A stretch of 64,000 nucleotides of DNA, taken from Anseongella ginsenosidimutans. GTDB taxonomy: Bacteria > Bacteroidota > Bacteroidia > Sphingobacteriales > Sphingobacteriaceae. Location: NCBI RefSeq assembly GCF_008033235.1, contig NZ_CP042432.1:248001-312000 (forward strand), read 5' to 3'. Under the pieces are notes generated by a model that worked only from the letters and a program-made list of their open reading frames with translations, was not told where the DNA came from and made no database searches. Below are positions 16,190-25,752 of this stretch, in pieces. The translations under genes were made by a program, and so were the position numbers. Each line of letters opens with the position of its first letter. Positions within the stretch are counted from its first letter, which is position 1.

Positions 16190-17110
16190 ATGGTATTGCG
16201 TAAATTCCATGATATCCTCAGAACTTGTTCATTATACCTGGCTGAACCATTCACGCTGCTTGACCGCCACAGGCACCGGTGGATATTGGTTGGTTTCAGC
16301 GGCACGTACAGTATTCTTTTTATGAACCTGTTTGTTCCCTTCAACGTGAATACATGGAACAACTCCTCGCTTTTGCCGCAATACCTGTCGCTTTCGGGTT
16401 ATGGAACGCTTGGCATGCTGGTCCTGATCATCAGCCAATTCTGCCTGAGGCCTCTGTTTAAGTTCGAATGCCTGACGGTAAAAAAGTTCCTGCTGTGGTT
16501 TGTATTAGAGGTAACCGTACTTGCGTTGGTGATGCAGGTATTCTACGGGGATATGGCTCCGGGAGGATGGGAATTCCTCAGGGAACTGGGATTAAGCTTT
16601 CGATACACGGGCCTTGTCATTACGCTCCCCTACAGCATGGTACTTCTGTGGCTGTACATTCAAAAGCAGCAGGCGCAGATCGACATTTTTTCGGCAAGGC
16701 AAACAACGCCGGCTCAGGAATCAGGCAGGCAAGCAGTTTCAATTATCGATGAAAATGAAAAGCCCGTATTGACCGTTAGTCTTAGCAACTTGCTCTTTAT
16801 TAAGTCGGAAGACAATTATGTATCGGTGTTTTTCATGAAAGATGGGGAGGCCAGGGAAAGCATTGTGAGGACCAGCCTGAAAAAACTGGAACAGGAACTT
16901 CCTACGCCTTCTTTGCTCAGAACGCACCGCTCTTATATGGTGAATATGGATCAGCTTGCAAGCGTAAATAGAAAAAATAAAGGATACGAGATCTGGCTGA
17001 ACGGTCCGGCCCCGGGACCCATTCCGGTTTCAGCCGGTTACAAAGAACTTTTTGAGAAGGCCGTACAATCCTGTTCACCCCAAATAGCCTCCATTCATCC
17101 CATTTCCTGA
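16190..17110 (+). CDS. Membrane-bound LytTR-type transcriptional regulator
   Basis: A 306-residue protein. The N-terminal part has about four transmembrane helices (roughly residues 30-165). The C-terminal 110 residues are a LytTR DNA-binding domain (LLFIKSEDNYVSVFF, RTSLKKLEQELP, LLRTHRSYMVNMDQL). In Bacteroidota such one-component membrane regulators are common; the signal is unknown. The small secreted protein gene 75 bases downstream on the same strand is a possible target or co-transcribed partner. Confidence 0.9.
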   Translation: MVLRKFHDILRTCSLYLAEPFTLLDRHRHRWILVGFSGTYSILFMNLFVPFNVNTWNNSSLLPQYLSLSGYGTLGMLVLIISQFCLRPLFKFECLTVKKFLLWFVLEVTVLALVMQVFYGDMAPGGWEFLRELGLSFRYTGLVITLPYSMVLLWLYIQKQQAQIDIFSARQTTPAQESGRQAVSIIDENEKPVLTVSLSNLLFIKSEDNYVSVFFMKDGEARESIVRTSLKKLEQELPTPSLLRTHRSYMVNMDQLASVNRKNKGYEIWLNGPAPGPIPVSAGYKELFEKAVQSCSPQIASIHPIS

Positions 17111-17184
17111 TCTTTTGCCCCCGATTGCACTTGCCCTGTCGTATCATTGCAACAAACAACGCTAACCATTAAAAAATAAGTATT

Positions 17185-17547
17185 ATGAAGATGCTCAAAT
17201 TTCTCATGATCGCATTCATGGTAACGGTTTTCACCAGCCAAGGGCAAGCACAGGAAAAGAACTGGACAGGAACCTGGCAATATTCGGCTCCGTCAGCGGA
17301 TTACCCCTATCAAAACGGAAAGATCATTTTTTCGGGCGAGGAAAAGGAACTGAAGGTAGTCCTGGAAACAAACGGCCGGAAAATAGAAGCGCGGAACATA
17401 AAAGCCGCCAAGAACCAGGTTTCCTTTGACCTGACAATCGAAGGCGAGCTGATCAAGGTATCGCTCCAGGTCAAAGACAAAAAGCTGACAGGAACTGCAA
17501 GCTATTCCGGGGGCGAGATTGCTCTTTCCGGAAAACGGCCGGCCTGA
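17185..17547 (+). CDS. Small secreted hypothetical protein
   Basis: A 120-residue protein with a signal peptide ending QGQAQ at about residue 23. The mature part of about 95 residues alternates short beta strands (TGTWQYSAP, KLTGTASYSGG) and looks like a single small beta-barrel or lipocalin-like domain. No family recognised. It is followed by a terminator hairpin. Confidence 0.75.
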   Translation: MKMLKFLMIAFMVTVFTSQGQAQEKNWTGTWQYSAPSADYPYQNGKIIFSGEEKELKVVLETNGRKIEARNIKAAKNQVSFDLTIEGELIKVSLQVKDKKLTGTASYSGGEIALSGKRPA

Positions 17548-17568
17548 TCATCCTTGGATGGAACTGCC

Positions 17569-17600
17569 AAGCCGCTTTTGCTTTGCGCAAGGCGGCTTTT
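17569..17600 (+). terminator. Probable terminator hairpin
   Basis: AAGCCGC (17569-17575) pairs with GCGGCTT (17592-17598), and the stem extends inward through TTTGC/GCGCAA-type pairing. Only four Ts follow. It lies 22 bases after the small secreted protein gene. Confidence 0.65.
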
Positions 17601-17697
17601 ACGTGTCAGAAACGTTCCAATGCTCAGAATATAGATTTCTTGCATATATATTCCCGGTAAATGTTATTTTAGTATGCAGTAACCTAAACCAATTTCT

Positions 17698-18273
17698 TTG
17701 AGCCTACAGGCGTTATCGGACAAAGAGCTGATTGATCTCCTTAAAGAGGATCATGAAAAGACTTTTGAAGAAATTTATAACCGGTACTGGCTGAAATTGC
17801 TCAAGATCGCTTATCAGAAAACAGGTCACCGGGAAGCGGCCGAAGAAATCGTGCAGGACCTTTTTATCAAATTGTGGGAAAGGCGAATGGAGTTGGAAAT
17901 CAGGCGGTCGCTGGAAAGCTATTTATTTATCGCCGTCAAATACCGCGTGATCAATTTCGTTCATAGCCAAACAACGATCATTCAGCAGGAAAATTCGCGC
18001 CTGCCCTCCGTCACATGGGAAAACCAAACGGAAGAGCAGCTCAATTACCGCGAAATGAATGAGCAGCTTCGCCAGGCGGTTCGTAAACTTCCTGAAAAAT
18101 CACGCATTGTTTTCGAGCTGAGCCGTTATAAGTATTATTCCAATAAACATATCGCCGATAAGCTGAACATCTCTGAGAAAGCTGTTGAATATCATATTAC
18201 GCGTTCCTTAAAATTACTTCGTTCCCAGCTGAAAGACTCGGTGATACTCATAGCCCTGCTGATTCTGCTTTAG
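17698..18273 (+). CDS. ECF RNA polymerase sigma-70 factor
   Basis: A 191-residue ECF sigma factor starting at TTG 17698. Region 2 is seen in FEEIYNRYWLKLLKIAYQ and EEIVQDLFIKLWERR, and region 4 in LPEKSRIVFELSRY and ISEKAVEYHITRSLKLL. The last 12 residues are unusually hydrophobic (VILIALLILL). It is followed by a FecR-like anti-sigma gene and a SusC/SusD pair, the standard Bacteroidota unit in which the outer-membrane receptor signals through FecR to release the sigma factor. Confidence 0.95.
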   Translation: MSLQALSDKELIDLLKEDHEKTFEEIYNRYWLKLLKIAYQKTGHREAAEEIVQDLFIKLWERRMELEIRRSLESYLFIAVKYRVINFVHSQTTIIQQENSRLPSVTWENQTEEQLNYREMNEQLRQAVRKLPEKSRIVFELSRYKYYSNKHIADKLNISEKAVEYHITRSLKLLRSQLKDSVILIALLILL

Positions 18274-18361
18274 AGTGAAGCTTCGCTTCGCAATATTCCT
18301 CAAATTTATTTTTTTTAAGACAGTTTAGGGTTCCGCTTCCGCGAACTGACTTTATATATGG

Positions 18362-19371
18362 ATGCGAAACAAACCTGAACTGTCCCCGGATTTGCTGAAG
18401 CGTTTCCTGGCCTGCCAATGCAGCGCGGAGGAAGAAGAGGCAATTGCGCGTTGGTATCGCAGTCTGGGAGGGGAAGGAAAGCCTTACAACTGTCAAAGGA
18501 AGAAGAAAACACCTTAAAACAAAAGCTCTGGTCGGCTATTCGCTTGGGCATATACGGCAGCTTCCCGCCCGAAAAACAAACCGGCAAGTTTAGACGGTAT
18601 CTCCGGGTATTTTTCTGGCCGGCGGCTGCAGCGGCTTGTATGTTGTTGCTGTATCTCTTTTTCGCGCCATCCGGGACAGACATCCTGAAAACGCTGCCTC
18701 CGCAGGATAACCGCATAGTTTTTAATAATACCGGGGATAATATCCTTTGCATTGCATTGCCTGATGCCAGCCTGGTTTGGCTGCGGCCGGCGGGAACACT
18801 TTCCTATATAGATTTTGGCAGGCAGGACCGGCGGGAAGTTACCCTTCAGGGTGAGGCTTATTTTGAAGTACATTCAGACCCCGGTAAACCTTTTATCGTA
18901 TATACCGGAGAAGTAGTAACCCGTGTCCTGGGCACGAAATTCAATATTAAAGCCTACGACCAGGATCATACGGTGGAAGTGGAAGTAACTGAAGGAAAGG
19001 TAGCGCTGTCAGCCTCGCAGGACCTGCAGCTCGCCGCCAATCAGAAAGCGGTATATAATATAAGCGAAAGGACCATGGTAAAACTGGATGTACCGGTAAG
19101 CGTTCCCCATATCACTGCGGAAATAGCGGAAGAAGCCCGTTTTGAGTTTAATGACGCTCCGTTTACGGAAGTGATGGATCTTTTGGAAAAAACTTATCAG
19201 CTTGATATTCAGCTGGAAAATGATGCACTGAGTAATTGCACGCTCACCGCGTCATTGAACGATGAAACGCTGGACATGAAACTAAGACTGATCTGCAGGT
19301 CCATCGGGGCCGGTTACAGGCGCGAAGAAAATAAAATATTTATATCCGGTGACGGGTGTACGGCTTTATAA
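18362..19371 (+). CDS. FecR family anti-sigma factor (frameshifted)
   Basis: The conventional frame is broken. ATG 18362 opens a frame reading LLKRFLACQCSAEEEEA and WYRSLGG, the typical cytoplasmic sigma-binding start of FecR proteins, but it stops near 18517. The rest (LQLSKEEENTLKQKLW onward), with one membrane helix (about 18610-18665), the periplasmic FecR domain and a C-terminal secretin/STN-like domain, lies in another frame. One extra base near 18470-18482, in a purine-run tract, would fuse them. Either the assembly lacks a base or the anti-sigma factor is split. It sits between the ECF sigma gene and SusC. Confidence 0.85.
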
Positions 19372-19418
19372 ACCCTTCTTTAATCTTAAAAACCCTTTGT
19401 TAATATGCTAAAACCATA

Positions 19419-19545
19419 AACTAAACCAAACAGCCCGGCAGGCCGCGATGTCGCGTGGCCCGCCCCGCCCTGTTTCTTCGCCGGGATATCCCGGGCCTGA
19501 AGGAACAGGATTTCATGTAACAATAATTTAACTAAACCAAACAGC
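19419..19545. repeat. 16-bp direct repeat flanking a GC-rich palindrome upstream of SusC
   Basis: AACTAAACCAAACAGC occurs at 19419-19434 and exactly again at 19530-19545, the second copy ending 3 bases before the SusC start codon. Between them lies GC-rich sequence with the palindrome CGCGA-TG-TCGCG (19444-19455). The position in the leader of a sigma/anti-sigma-controlled receptor suggests promoter or leader duplication or a regulatory structure. Confidence 0.6.
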
Positions 19546-19548
19546 TTT

Positions 19549-22500
19549 ATGAAAGTAGGAATCAATCGTGATTTCATCGCATTCTGCATGAAAATCACCG
19601 CCCTCAAGTTATTTCTGTTCGTTCTGTGTTCCAGCCCGGCGCTGGCGCACGAGCCCGGCCTGCCGGAAGGCGAATTACCCGGCGCCCTTCAATCACAGAT
19701 CAAGGGAATCGTCACCGATGCCGAAACAGGAGAAGGCCTTCCGGGTGTAAGCGTAACTATTAAGGGAACGACCATAGGAGTATCCACAGATACTGACGGG
19801 CGTTACAGCATCGAGTCTTCCGGCGAGTCCTCATCGCCGAGCCTGGTATTCTCTCTATTGGGGTATTTATCCAAAGAAGTGCCTATAGGCGGTCAGGAAG
19901 TTATTAATGCCGCTTTGGAAAAAGACGTAGCCGGCCTGGAAGAAGTGGTTGTGATCGGGTATGGAACCCAAAAACGATCCGACCTGACCGGCGCGGTTGG
20001 CTCTGTCAATGCAAAACAACTCCAGGAGCGCCCTGTAACCTCTCTTAACCAGGCAATAGCCGGGAGGATACCAGGCGTCCAGGTAAATGTGAATTCCGGC
20101 CGCCCCGGTGGAAAAACCAATGTCCGGATACGCGGATTCAGCTCCATCAACTCATCCAACAACCCCCTGTTTGTTGTAGACGGCGTACAATTGCCGGTGG
20201 GTAACCAGGCGGAACGCAGCTCAGCCATTGATTATATTAATCCAAATGACATTGTATCCGTAGAAGTGCTGAAAGATGCCTCATCCACGGCCATTTACGG
20301 AGCAAGAGGCGCGAACGGGGTAATCCTGATCACTACCAGGAGAGGAAATTCCGGCGAGGGAAGGATCAGCTACAGCATCGATCTGGGCGTAAACACCTAC
20401 GGCCCGAACAAGCCGGACGTACTGAATACCGAGCAGTACCTGGCAGTAGAAGAACTGGCATGGAGAAATATGGAAAAGTTTGACCCCCAGGGTTGGGCCG
20501 AAGGCAAATGGGCAGATTTAAACCCTGCCTTAAAAAGAACGGATCCGCGGCTTTTTGACAGTAACGGGAACCCCTATTACGATACCAACTGGATTGAGGA
20601 ATCAACGCAGAGTAAATTATCCCAAAACCACCAGTTGAACTTTAACGGCGGCAATGACCGTACCACCTACTCCTTATCGCTGGGTTTCCGGGATGATGAA
20701 GGCCTTTACCTGAACTCCTTCCTTAACCGTTATTCAGGCAGGCTGGCGGTAGACACCAAGGTAAAGGACTGGCTGGCAGTAGGTACGACGATCAATTATA
20801 ACTTCCAGTCGGAAAACAATGTGGACTATAACGACCAGATCCCGCGGCGGATGGTGGAAGACTTTCCCTTTCTGCCTGTACGTTATGAAGACGGGACTTA
20901 CGCCGACAACCGGGACTACCCCTTTGCGGAAGGCACGATGAGTTCCGTCCACAACCTGATGGAACGGAAATTCATCCTGAATACCCAAACCCTGCTGGGA
21001 AGCGTCTTTTCGAATATCACCTTGGCTGAAGGCCTGGAATTAAGGACGGTTTTGGGCGCTAACGTGATCACCCGGGAAACCAACCGGTACGAAGGGCGGA
21101 CCATCCAGATCGGATCGCAGGGAAGAGCCTGGCTTGCTAATGCAAGGGAAACATTCTGGTCTTTCGAAAATTACCTGACCTACAACAAAACCTTTGCTGA
21201 GATCCATTCATTCACCGGGATGCTTGGGCTTTCCTGGCAGGAATCAAACTACTTTAATATGTCCGAAGAAGCCCGGGAGTTTTCAACGGACTATTTTTCG
21301 TATAACAACCTGGGAGCCGGCAGCAGGAACCTGGCTGTAGGTTCGGGCGCGAACAGGTCGGCGCTTAATTCCTACTTCGGACGGTTCAACTACATTTTGA
21401 ACGGCAAGTACCTGGCAACCTTTACAGGTCGTATGGACGGTTCTTCTAAGTTCGGGGAAAACAACAAATACGCATTCTTCCCTTCCGCCGCTGTAGCCTG
21501 GAGAGTGTCCGAAGAAGATTTTATGCAGGACAGCGAGGCTATTTCCAATCTGAAGATCCGTACCAGCTACGGGCTTACCGGCAACTCCGAAATACCGCCG
21601 TATTCTTCCCTTTCCCTGCTGGGATCGGGATACGCCGCCGTTATCAACGAAGCAAGAGTTGGCGGCACGGGTATTAACCGTTTGGCAAACCCTGATCTGA
21701 AGTGGGAAAAAACGGCCCAGTTTGATGTGGGAGCGGAACTAGGCCTGTATAATGGCAGAATCTCCCTGGAAGCCGACTATTATTACAGGAAAACAACGGA
21801 TATGCTTCTGGATGCGCCCGTGCCGCAAACCAGCGGGTACGCCACGATCCGGCGGAATATAGGATCAATGGAAAACAAGGGGCTGGAACTTGCGCTGAGG
21901 ACGGTAAACATTGAAACTGACCGCTTTTCATGGAATACTTCGTTCAATATTTCCTTTAATAAGAATAAAGTGCTTGAGCTAGCCACGCGTGCAGATATTT
22001 TCGGCGTAGGCGGCCCCGGGATCACCAATGAAACCAGTATTATCCGCGAAGGGGAACCGGCAGGCGCTTTCTGGGGGCTCAATCGCCTGGGCGTTTGGAG
22101 TACCGAAGAAAAAGAGGAAGCAGCTCAGTTTACCAGCTACCGGAATGGATTGACCATACTGCCGGGCGACATCAAATATGAAGATGTGAACGGGGACAAA
22201 GCCATTACGGATGCGGACAGGATGATCATCGGGAACGGCAGCCCTAAAGGCTGGGGGTCTTTTATCAATAACCTGCGGTACGGGAATTTCGACCTGACCC
22301 TGGACCTCCAGTTTATGTATGGCAATGATATCATGGATATGAACCTGCATTCCAGCGAGGACCGGCAGGCGTTGGCTAACAGCTATACCAGGGTATTGGA
22401 TGCCTGGACTCCTGAAAACCAGAATACCATGATTGCCCAGATACGTGATACGCGGGCGGGATACGTGACCAACGTGGATTCCTGGTGGGTTCAGGACGGC

Positions 22501-22758
22501 TCCTTTATCCGCGGCAGGAACCTCCTTCTGGGATATACCTTTCCTCAGAGCGTCGCCCAAAAGATGCGTCTGAGCAGCCTTAGAATCTATGCTTCCACGC
22601 AAAACTTCTTTTTAATAGTGAACGATGAAGTGATCGGCGATCCTGAGATCACCCCTATCCGGGGAAATGACAGCAACAATGTGTTTTCACAGGGTATGAA
22701 ATGGCATGAGTATCCCAAACCAACGGTGTACATGCTGGGCCTGCAGATCATGTTATAA
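19549..22758 (+). CDS. SusC/RagA family TonB-linked outer membrane protein
   Basis: A 1069-residue TonB-dependent transporter. After the signal region (a second possible start is ATG 19588) there is a carboxypeptidase-like beta-sandwich domain (IKGIVTDAETGEGLPGVSV), a plug domain with the SusC signature (EEVVVIGYGTQKRSDLTGAV, VEVLKDASSTAIYGARGANGV) and a long beta barrel. It imports oligosaccharides or other large nutrients captured with the SusD partner encoded next. There is no STN domain before the CarboxypepD domain by eye, though the upstream sigma/FecR pair suggests signalling. Confidence 0.95.
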   Translation: MKVGINRDFIAFCMKITALKLFLFVLCSSPALAHEPGLPEGELPGALQSQIKGIVTDAETGEGLPGVSVTIKGTTIGVSTDTDGRYSIESSGESSSPSLVFSLLGYLSKEVPIGGQEVINAALEKDVAGLEEVVVIGYGTQKRSDLTGAVGSVNAKQLQERPVTSLNQAIAGRIPGVQVNVNSGRPGGKTNVRIRGFSSINSSNNPLFVVDGVQLPVGNQAERSSAIDYINPNDIVSVEVLKDASSTAIYGARGANGVILITTRRGNSGEGRISYSIDLGVNTYGPNKPDVLNTEQYLAVEELAWRNMEKFDPQGWAEGKWADLNPALKRTDPRLFDSNGNPYYDTNWIEESTQSKLSQNHQLNFNGGNDRTTYSLSLGFRDDEGLYLNSFLNRYSGRLAVDTKVKDWLAVGTTINYNFQSENNVDYNDQIPRRMVEDFPFLPVRYEDGTYADNRDYPFAEGTMSSVHNLMERKFILNTQTLLGSVFSNITLAEGLELRTVLGANVITRETNRYEGRTIQIGSQGRAWLANARETFWSFENYLTYNKTFAEIHSFTGMLGLSWQESNYFNMSEEAREFSTDYFSYNNLGAGSRNLAVGSGANRSALNSYFGRFNYILNGKYLATFTGRMDGSSKFGENNKYAFFPSAAVAWRVSEEDFMQDSEAISNLKIRTSYGLTGNSEIPPYSSLSLLGSGYAAVINEARVGGTGINRLANPDLKWEKTAQFDVGAELGLYNGRISLEADYYYRKTTDMLLDAPVPQTSGYATIRRNIGSMENKGLELALRTVNIETDRFSWNTSFNISFNKNKVLELATRADIFGVGGPGITNETSIIREGEPAGAFWGLNRLGVWSTEEKEEAAQFTSYRNGLTILPGDIKYEDVNGDKAITDADRMIIGNGSPKGWGSFINNLRYGNFDLTLDLQFMYGNDIMDMNLHSSEDRQALANSYTRVLDAWTPENQNTMIAQIRDTRAGYVTNVDSWWVQDGSFIRGRNLLLGYTFPQSVAQKMRLSSLRIYASTQNFFLIVNDEVIGDPEITPIRGNDSNNVFSQGMKWHEYPKPTVYMLGLQIML

Positions 22759-22784
22759 TTCATTAACACTTTAGAAAAATTATC

Positions 22785-24329
22785 ATGAAATCAACGATAT
22801 TAAAAAGCACCGGCAAGATATTCCTGGCTGGTATGCTGCTGCTCGGCGCCGGTTGTTCCGATTTTCTTGACGAACAAGATCCTTCCAACCTCACGCCGGA
22901 AAGTTTCTATACGATTCCGGCTCATGCGGAAGCGGCCATTGCCGCCGTATATGACAATACAAGGTTCTACGGGGACGGGGCCGGAATTTTTTCGTCAAAC
23001 TGGCAGCTGCTGGAAGCCCCTACGGGAACTTCCACCACGGAAACGGCTCAGAATTCTGACCTGAACAACTTGTATTCCCTTACCTGGGACGGCAATACCG
23101 GGCATATAAAAAACTGGTGGAGGGGGATCTACCGGGTAATTGCGCAGGCAAACCTGGCCCTTGACAAGGTTCCCGGCATTACTCCCATGGATGAAGCGCA
23201 GAAAACCACCATTCTTGGTGAAGCGCATTTCCTGCGGGCCTGGGCCTATTTTTACGCCGTCAGGCTTTGGGGTGATGTGCCTTTGGTACTTACTCCTCAA
23301 TCCGCTTCATCTGAAGATTTCTTCCCGGTCAGGACGCCGCAGGAAGCCGTATACGAACAGATCATCGCGGACCTGAAAGCAGCCGAAGCCGCAGGTTTAC
23401 CCTGGACGGACGCAAGCGGAAGAGTTTCTACCGCTGCCGCCAAAGCCATGTTGTCCAAGGTGTACCTCACGATGGCCGGCCACCCGCTGAACAAAGGCGA
23501 AGCCTATTATCAGCTGGCCGCCGACAAAGCCAAAGAGATCATTGACGATCCCGGCACCATCGGCCTTTTTGCTACCTATTCCGAGGTGCATGACGAAAGC
23601 CTGGACAATACGAAGGAACATATTTTCAGCCTTCAGTACAATGATCTCGTAGCCGGCAATCCCATGGGAAATATGTTCCCTAACTTTAAGCCGGTATCCT
23701 ACCGGGGGCCTTCCGGCACAGGCAGTACGGTACCTACCCTTTCTTTCTATGAATCCTACGAAGCCGGGGATATCCGTACGGTTGACCAGGAAGGATACTT
23801 TTATACCACCTATTATACCAACGGTAACGGCGAGCCGTTTGACCTGGGAGCGCCTTATATTTTCAAACACTTTAACGTGACGGCGAACGGCAGTCCCGGA
23901 AAGGCAGGTACGGCAAAAGATAACCTCAATGTCCCCATGATCCGTTATGCTGAAGTGCTGCTAATATATGCCGAAGCGCAGAACGAAATAAGCGGCCCTA
24001 CCGCCGAGGCGCTGAATGCGCTGAAAAGCATCCGGGACCGGGCTGGCCTTGCCACACCCGCCCTGGGCGCCTTTAACCAAAGTACCTTCAGGGAAGCGGT
24101 ATGGAAAGAGCGCTGGCATGAGCTGTGCTATGAAGGCATCACCTGGTTTGACATGGTGCGTTTGCGGAAAGTATTTAACGAAACCACCAAAGGCTTCGAT
24201 AATTTTGTAGGCCACGTTAATTTAAACTCCAACCAGGCTTTACAGGAAAAACACCTGCTCTTCCCCATCCCGATCCAGGAGATGCAGAACAATCCTAATC
24301 TTACGCCGCAAAATCCGGGGTATGATTAA
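22785..24329 (+). CDS. RagB/SusD family nutrient-binding lipoprotein
   Basis: A 514-residue outer-membrane lipoprotein with a lipobox LGAGCSDFL. The helical TPR-like body shows SusD motifs (GEAHFLRAWAYFYAVRLWGDVPLV, RYAEVLLIYAEAQNE, WKERWHELCYEGITWFDMVR; quoted as key residues). It forms the lid over the SusC transporter encoded 26 bases upstream. No glycoside hydrolase, peptidase or other enzyme gene follows, so the substrate of this SusCD pair cannot be inferred. A strong terminator follows downstream. Confidence 0.95.
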   Translation: MKSTILKSTGKIFLAGMLLLGAGCSDFLDEQDPSNLTPESFYTIPAHAEAAIAAVYDNTRFYGDGAGIFSSNWQLLEAPTGTSTTETAQNSDLNNLYSLTWDGNTGHIKNWWRGIYRVIAQANLALDKVPGITPMDEAQKTTILGEAHFLRAWAYFYAVRLWGDVPLVLTPQSASSEDFFPVRTPQEAVYEQIIADLKAAEAAGLPWTDASGRVSTAAAKAMLSKVYLTMAGHPLNKGEAYYQLAADKAKEIIDDPGTIGLFATYSEVHDESLDNTKEHIFSLQYNDLVAGNPMGNMFPNFKPVSYRGPSGTGSTVPTLSFYESYEAGDIRTVDQEGYFYTTYYTNGNGEPFDLGAPYIFKHFNVTANGSPGKAGTAKDNLNVPMIRYAEVLLIYAEAQNEISGPTAEALNALKSIRDRAGLATPALGAFNQSTFREAVWKERWHELCYEGITWFDMVRLRKVFNETTKGFDNFVGHVNLNSNQALQEKHLLFPIPIQEMQNNPNLTPQNPGYD

Positions 24330-24418
24330 TTGCGGCGCTCGTTAAGTGGCATATAACGAATCCCCGCAAAAGGGTCTCCTGTAATAGAACGGGCTCCTGT
24401 ATTGAACGAGCCCCCTGC

Positions 24419-24458
24419 AAAAAAGCCCGGGCAGTCGAATGGCTGCCCGGGCTTTTTT
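24419..24458. terminator. Bidirectional intrinsic terminator
   Basis: A perfect 16-bp inverted repeat: AAAAAAGCCCGGGCAG (24419-24434) and CTGCCCGGGCTTTTTT (24443-24458), loop of 8 bases. It has a T-run on both strands, as expected between the convergent SusD and DUF4374 genes. Confidence 0.9.
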
Positions 24459-24505
24459 ATGCTGTACTGTTTTATGCAGTACTGAGGTAACTGTAAAGCC
24501 TGGTA

Positions 24506-25735
24506 TTAATTATTTTCCAGCCGGCTGATCGCGGTTAATGTGCCTCCTTCTACCTTCAGCCCCTGTGTGGCTGTTCCCGCAATGGCGTCCGCTTTATAAA
24601 CATAGCTTATACCGTCTGTCAGCGTAAGGCCAATGTATGCGGTTTTCCCGTCCTTGGGAGTGTAATTATTGGACGTCACCGATTCGATTTCCGATACTTC
24701 CGGCATCCCGCTGATCCATTTAAAGGTTTTATTTTGCAGATTGATGGCAGCCAGGCGCTTGCCCTGAACATAACCGCCTTTTTCCGCCGGGGAAGTCAGC
24801 AATGCGATCACGTTACCGTTCCCTACATAGGTCCAGGAAGTGATATTGCTTCCCCCGGAGGCCTCTTCGATGTTAAAATAATAACTTTGATCAAATTCCG
24901 TAGTACCTGCGCTGATACGCGTGATCGCGGAAGGCTTGGTGGAAGTAAGGTCCTCTCCGTTGGTTGCGACAGAGCTGGAGAACGCGTATACGTCACCGTT
25001 TTCGACAAGGGCCAGCCCGTTTTCAAAGTAGCGGCCGATATAGCTGGTACGATCGTCTTTGATCACTGTTTCAAGCTGCATATCCGGATAGGAATAGACG
25101 GCTACCCAGGCGCTGTCAGGATAGCTCGTGCCGAAGGTATCACCGCAGCAACCCTTAATGCTCATATAAGGAGCGAACACCTTGTCGCCCACCTGCGTGA
25201 TCCAGGTAAAATGCGCGCGCTCGCCATTGCCTGCCAGCTTTACAATGTTCGTTTGGCCTTCATCCGCAATGAGCAGTTGCTCACTGTCCACCCGGTACCA
25301 CAAAGCCTCCTCGCCTCCGCTCCGCGGGACTTTTATCAGTAAAATATCGTCGTTTACCGGCGCAAAAGCCTGCACGGTCTCTGTCTGGAAATTGGTGACT
25401 TTTTCCAGCCGGCCAAGTCTGTTCAGTTCGTAAGCGGTTACCGCACCCGGGTTGCCCTGCCCGTAGAGCATGCTGAAAAATCTGTTATTATGGGTTACAT
25501 AGTAACGAAACGTACCATCCTGTTCGATCCCGTTGCCCGCTGTTGAAATAGTTCCTGTTTCCAGATTTTCGGCAGTCAGGAGGTAATCGGCGACTCCCGT
25601 GCTTGCCACCGGGCTTACCGCCAGGATAAACTGCCCTTCCCCGGTAACCGGGTTTTCTGTTGTATCGTCCTCGGAACAGGCTCCCAGGAGAAGCCCGGCG
25701 CTGATTAACGCAATAGCTATTTTCTGCATCTTCAT
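24506..25735 (-). CDS. DUF4374 domain-containing lipoprotein
   Basis: A 409-residue protein with a lipoprotein signal (LLLGACSED). The rest looks like a beta-propeller (repeated strands such as YYVTHNNRFFSMLYG, WITQVGDKVFAPY, YIGRYFENGLALV) of the DUF4374 family, which is typically encoded beside siderophore-type TonB receptors in Bacteroidota. A surface or periplasmic role in iron-chelate handling is likely but unproven. It begins 17 bases after the TonB receptor gene ends, so both form one transcript controlled from the operator at 28353-28386. Confidence 0.85.
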   Translation of the reverse strand: MKMQKIAIALISAGLLLGACSEDDTTENPVTGEGQFILAVSPVASTGVADYLLTAENLETGTISTAGNGIEQDGTFRYYVTHNNRFFSMLYGQGNPGAVTAYELNRLGRLEKVTNFQTETVQAFAPVNDDILLIKVPRSGGEEALWYRVDSEQLLIADEGQTNIVKLAGNGERAHFTWITQVGDKVFAPYMSIKGCCGDTFGTSYPDSAWVAVYSYPDMQLETVIKDDRTSYIGRYFENGLALVENGDVYAFSSSVATNGEDLTSTKPSAITRISAGTTEFDQSYYFNIEEASGGSNITSWTYVGNGNVIALLTSPAEKGGYVQGKRLAAINLQNKTFKWISGMPEVSEIESVTSNNYTPKDGKTAYIGLTLTDGISYVYKADAIAGTATQGLKVEGGTLTAISRLENN

Positions 25736-25752
25736 TTTTTATTTTTATTAAA

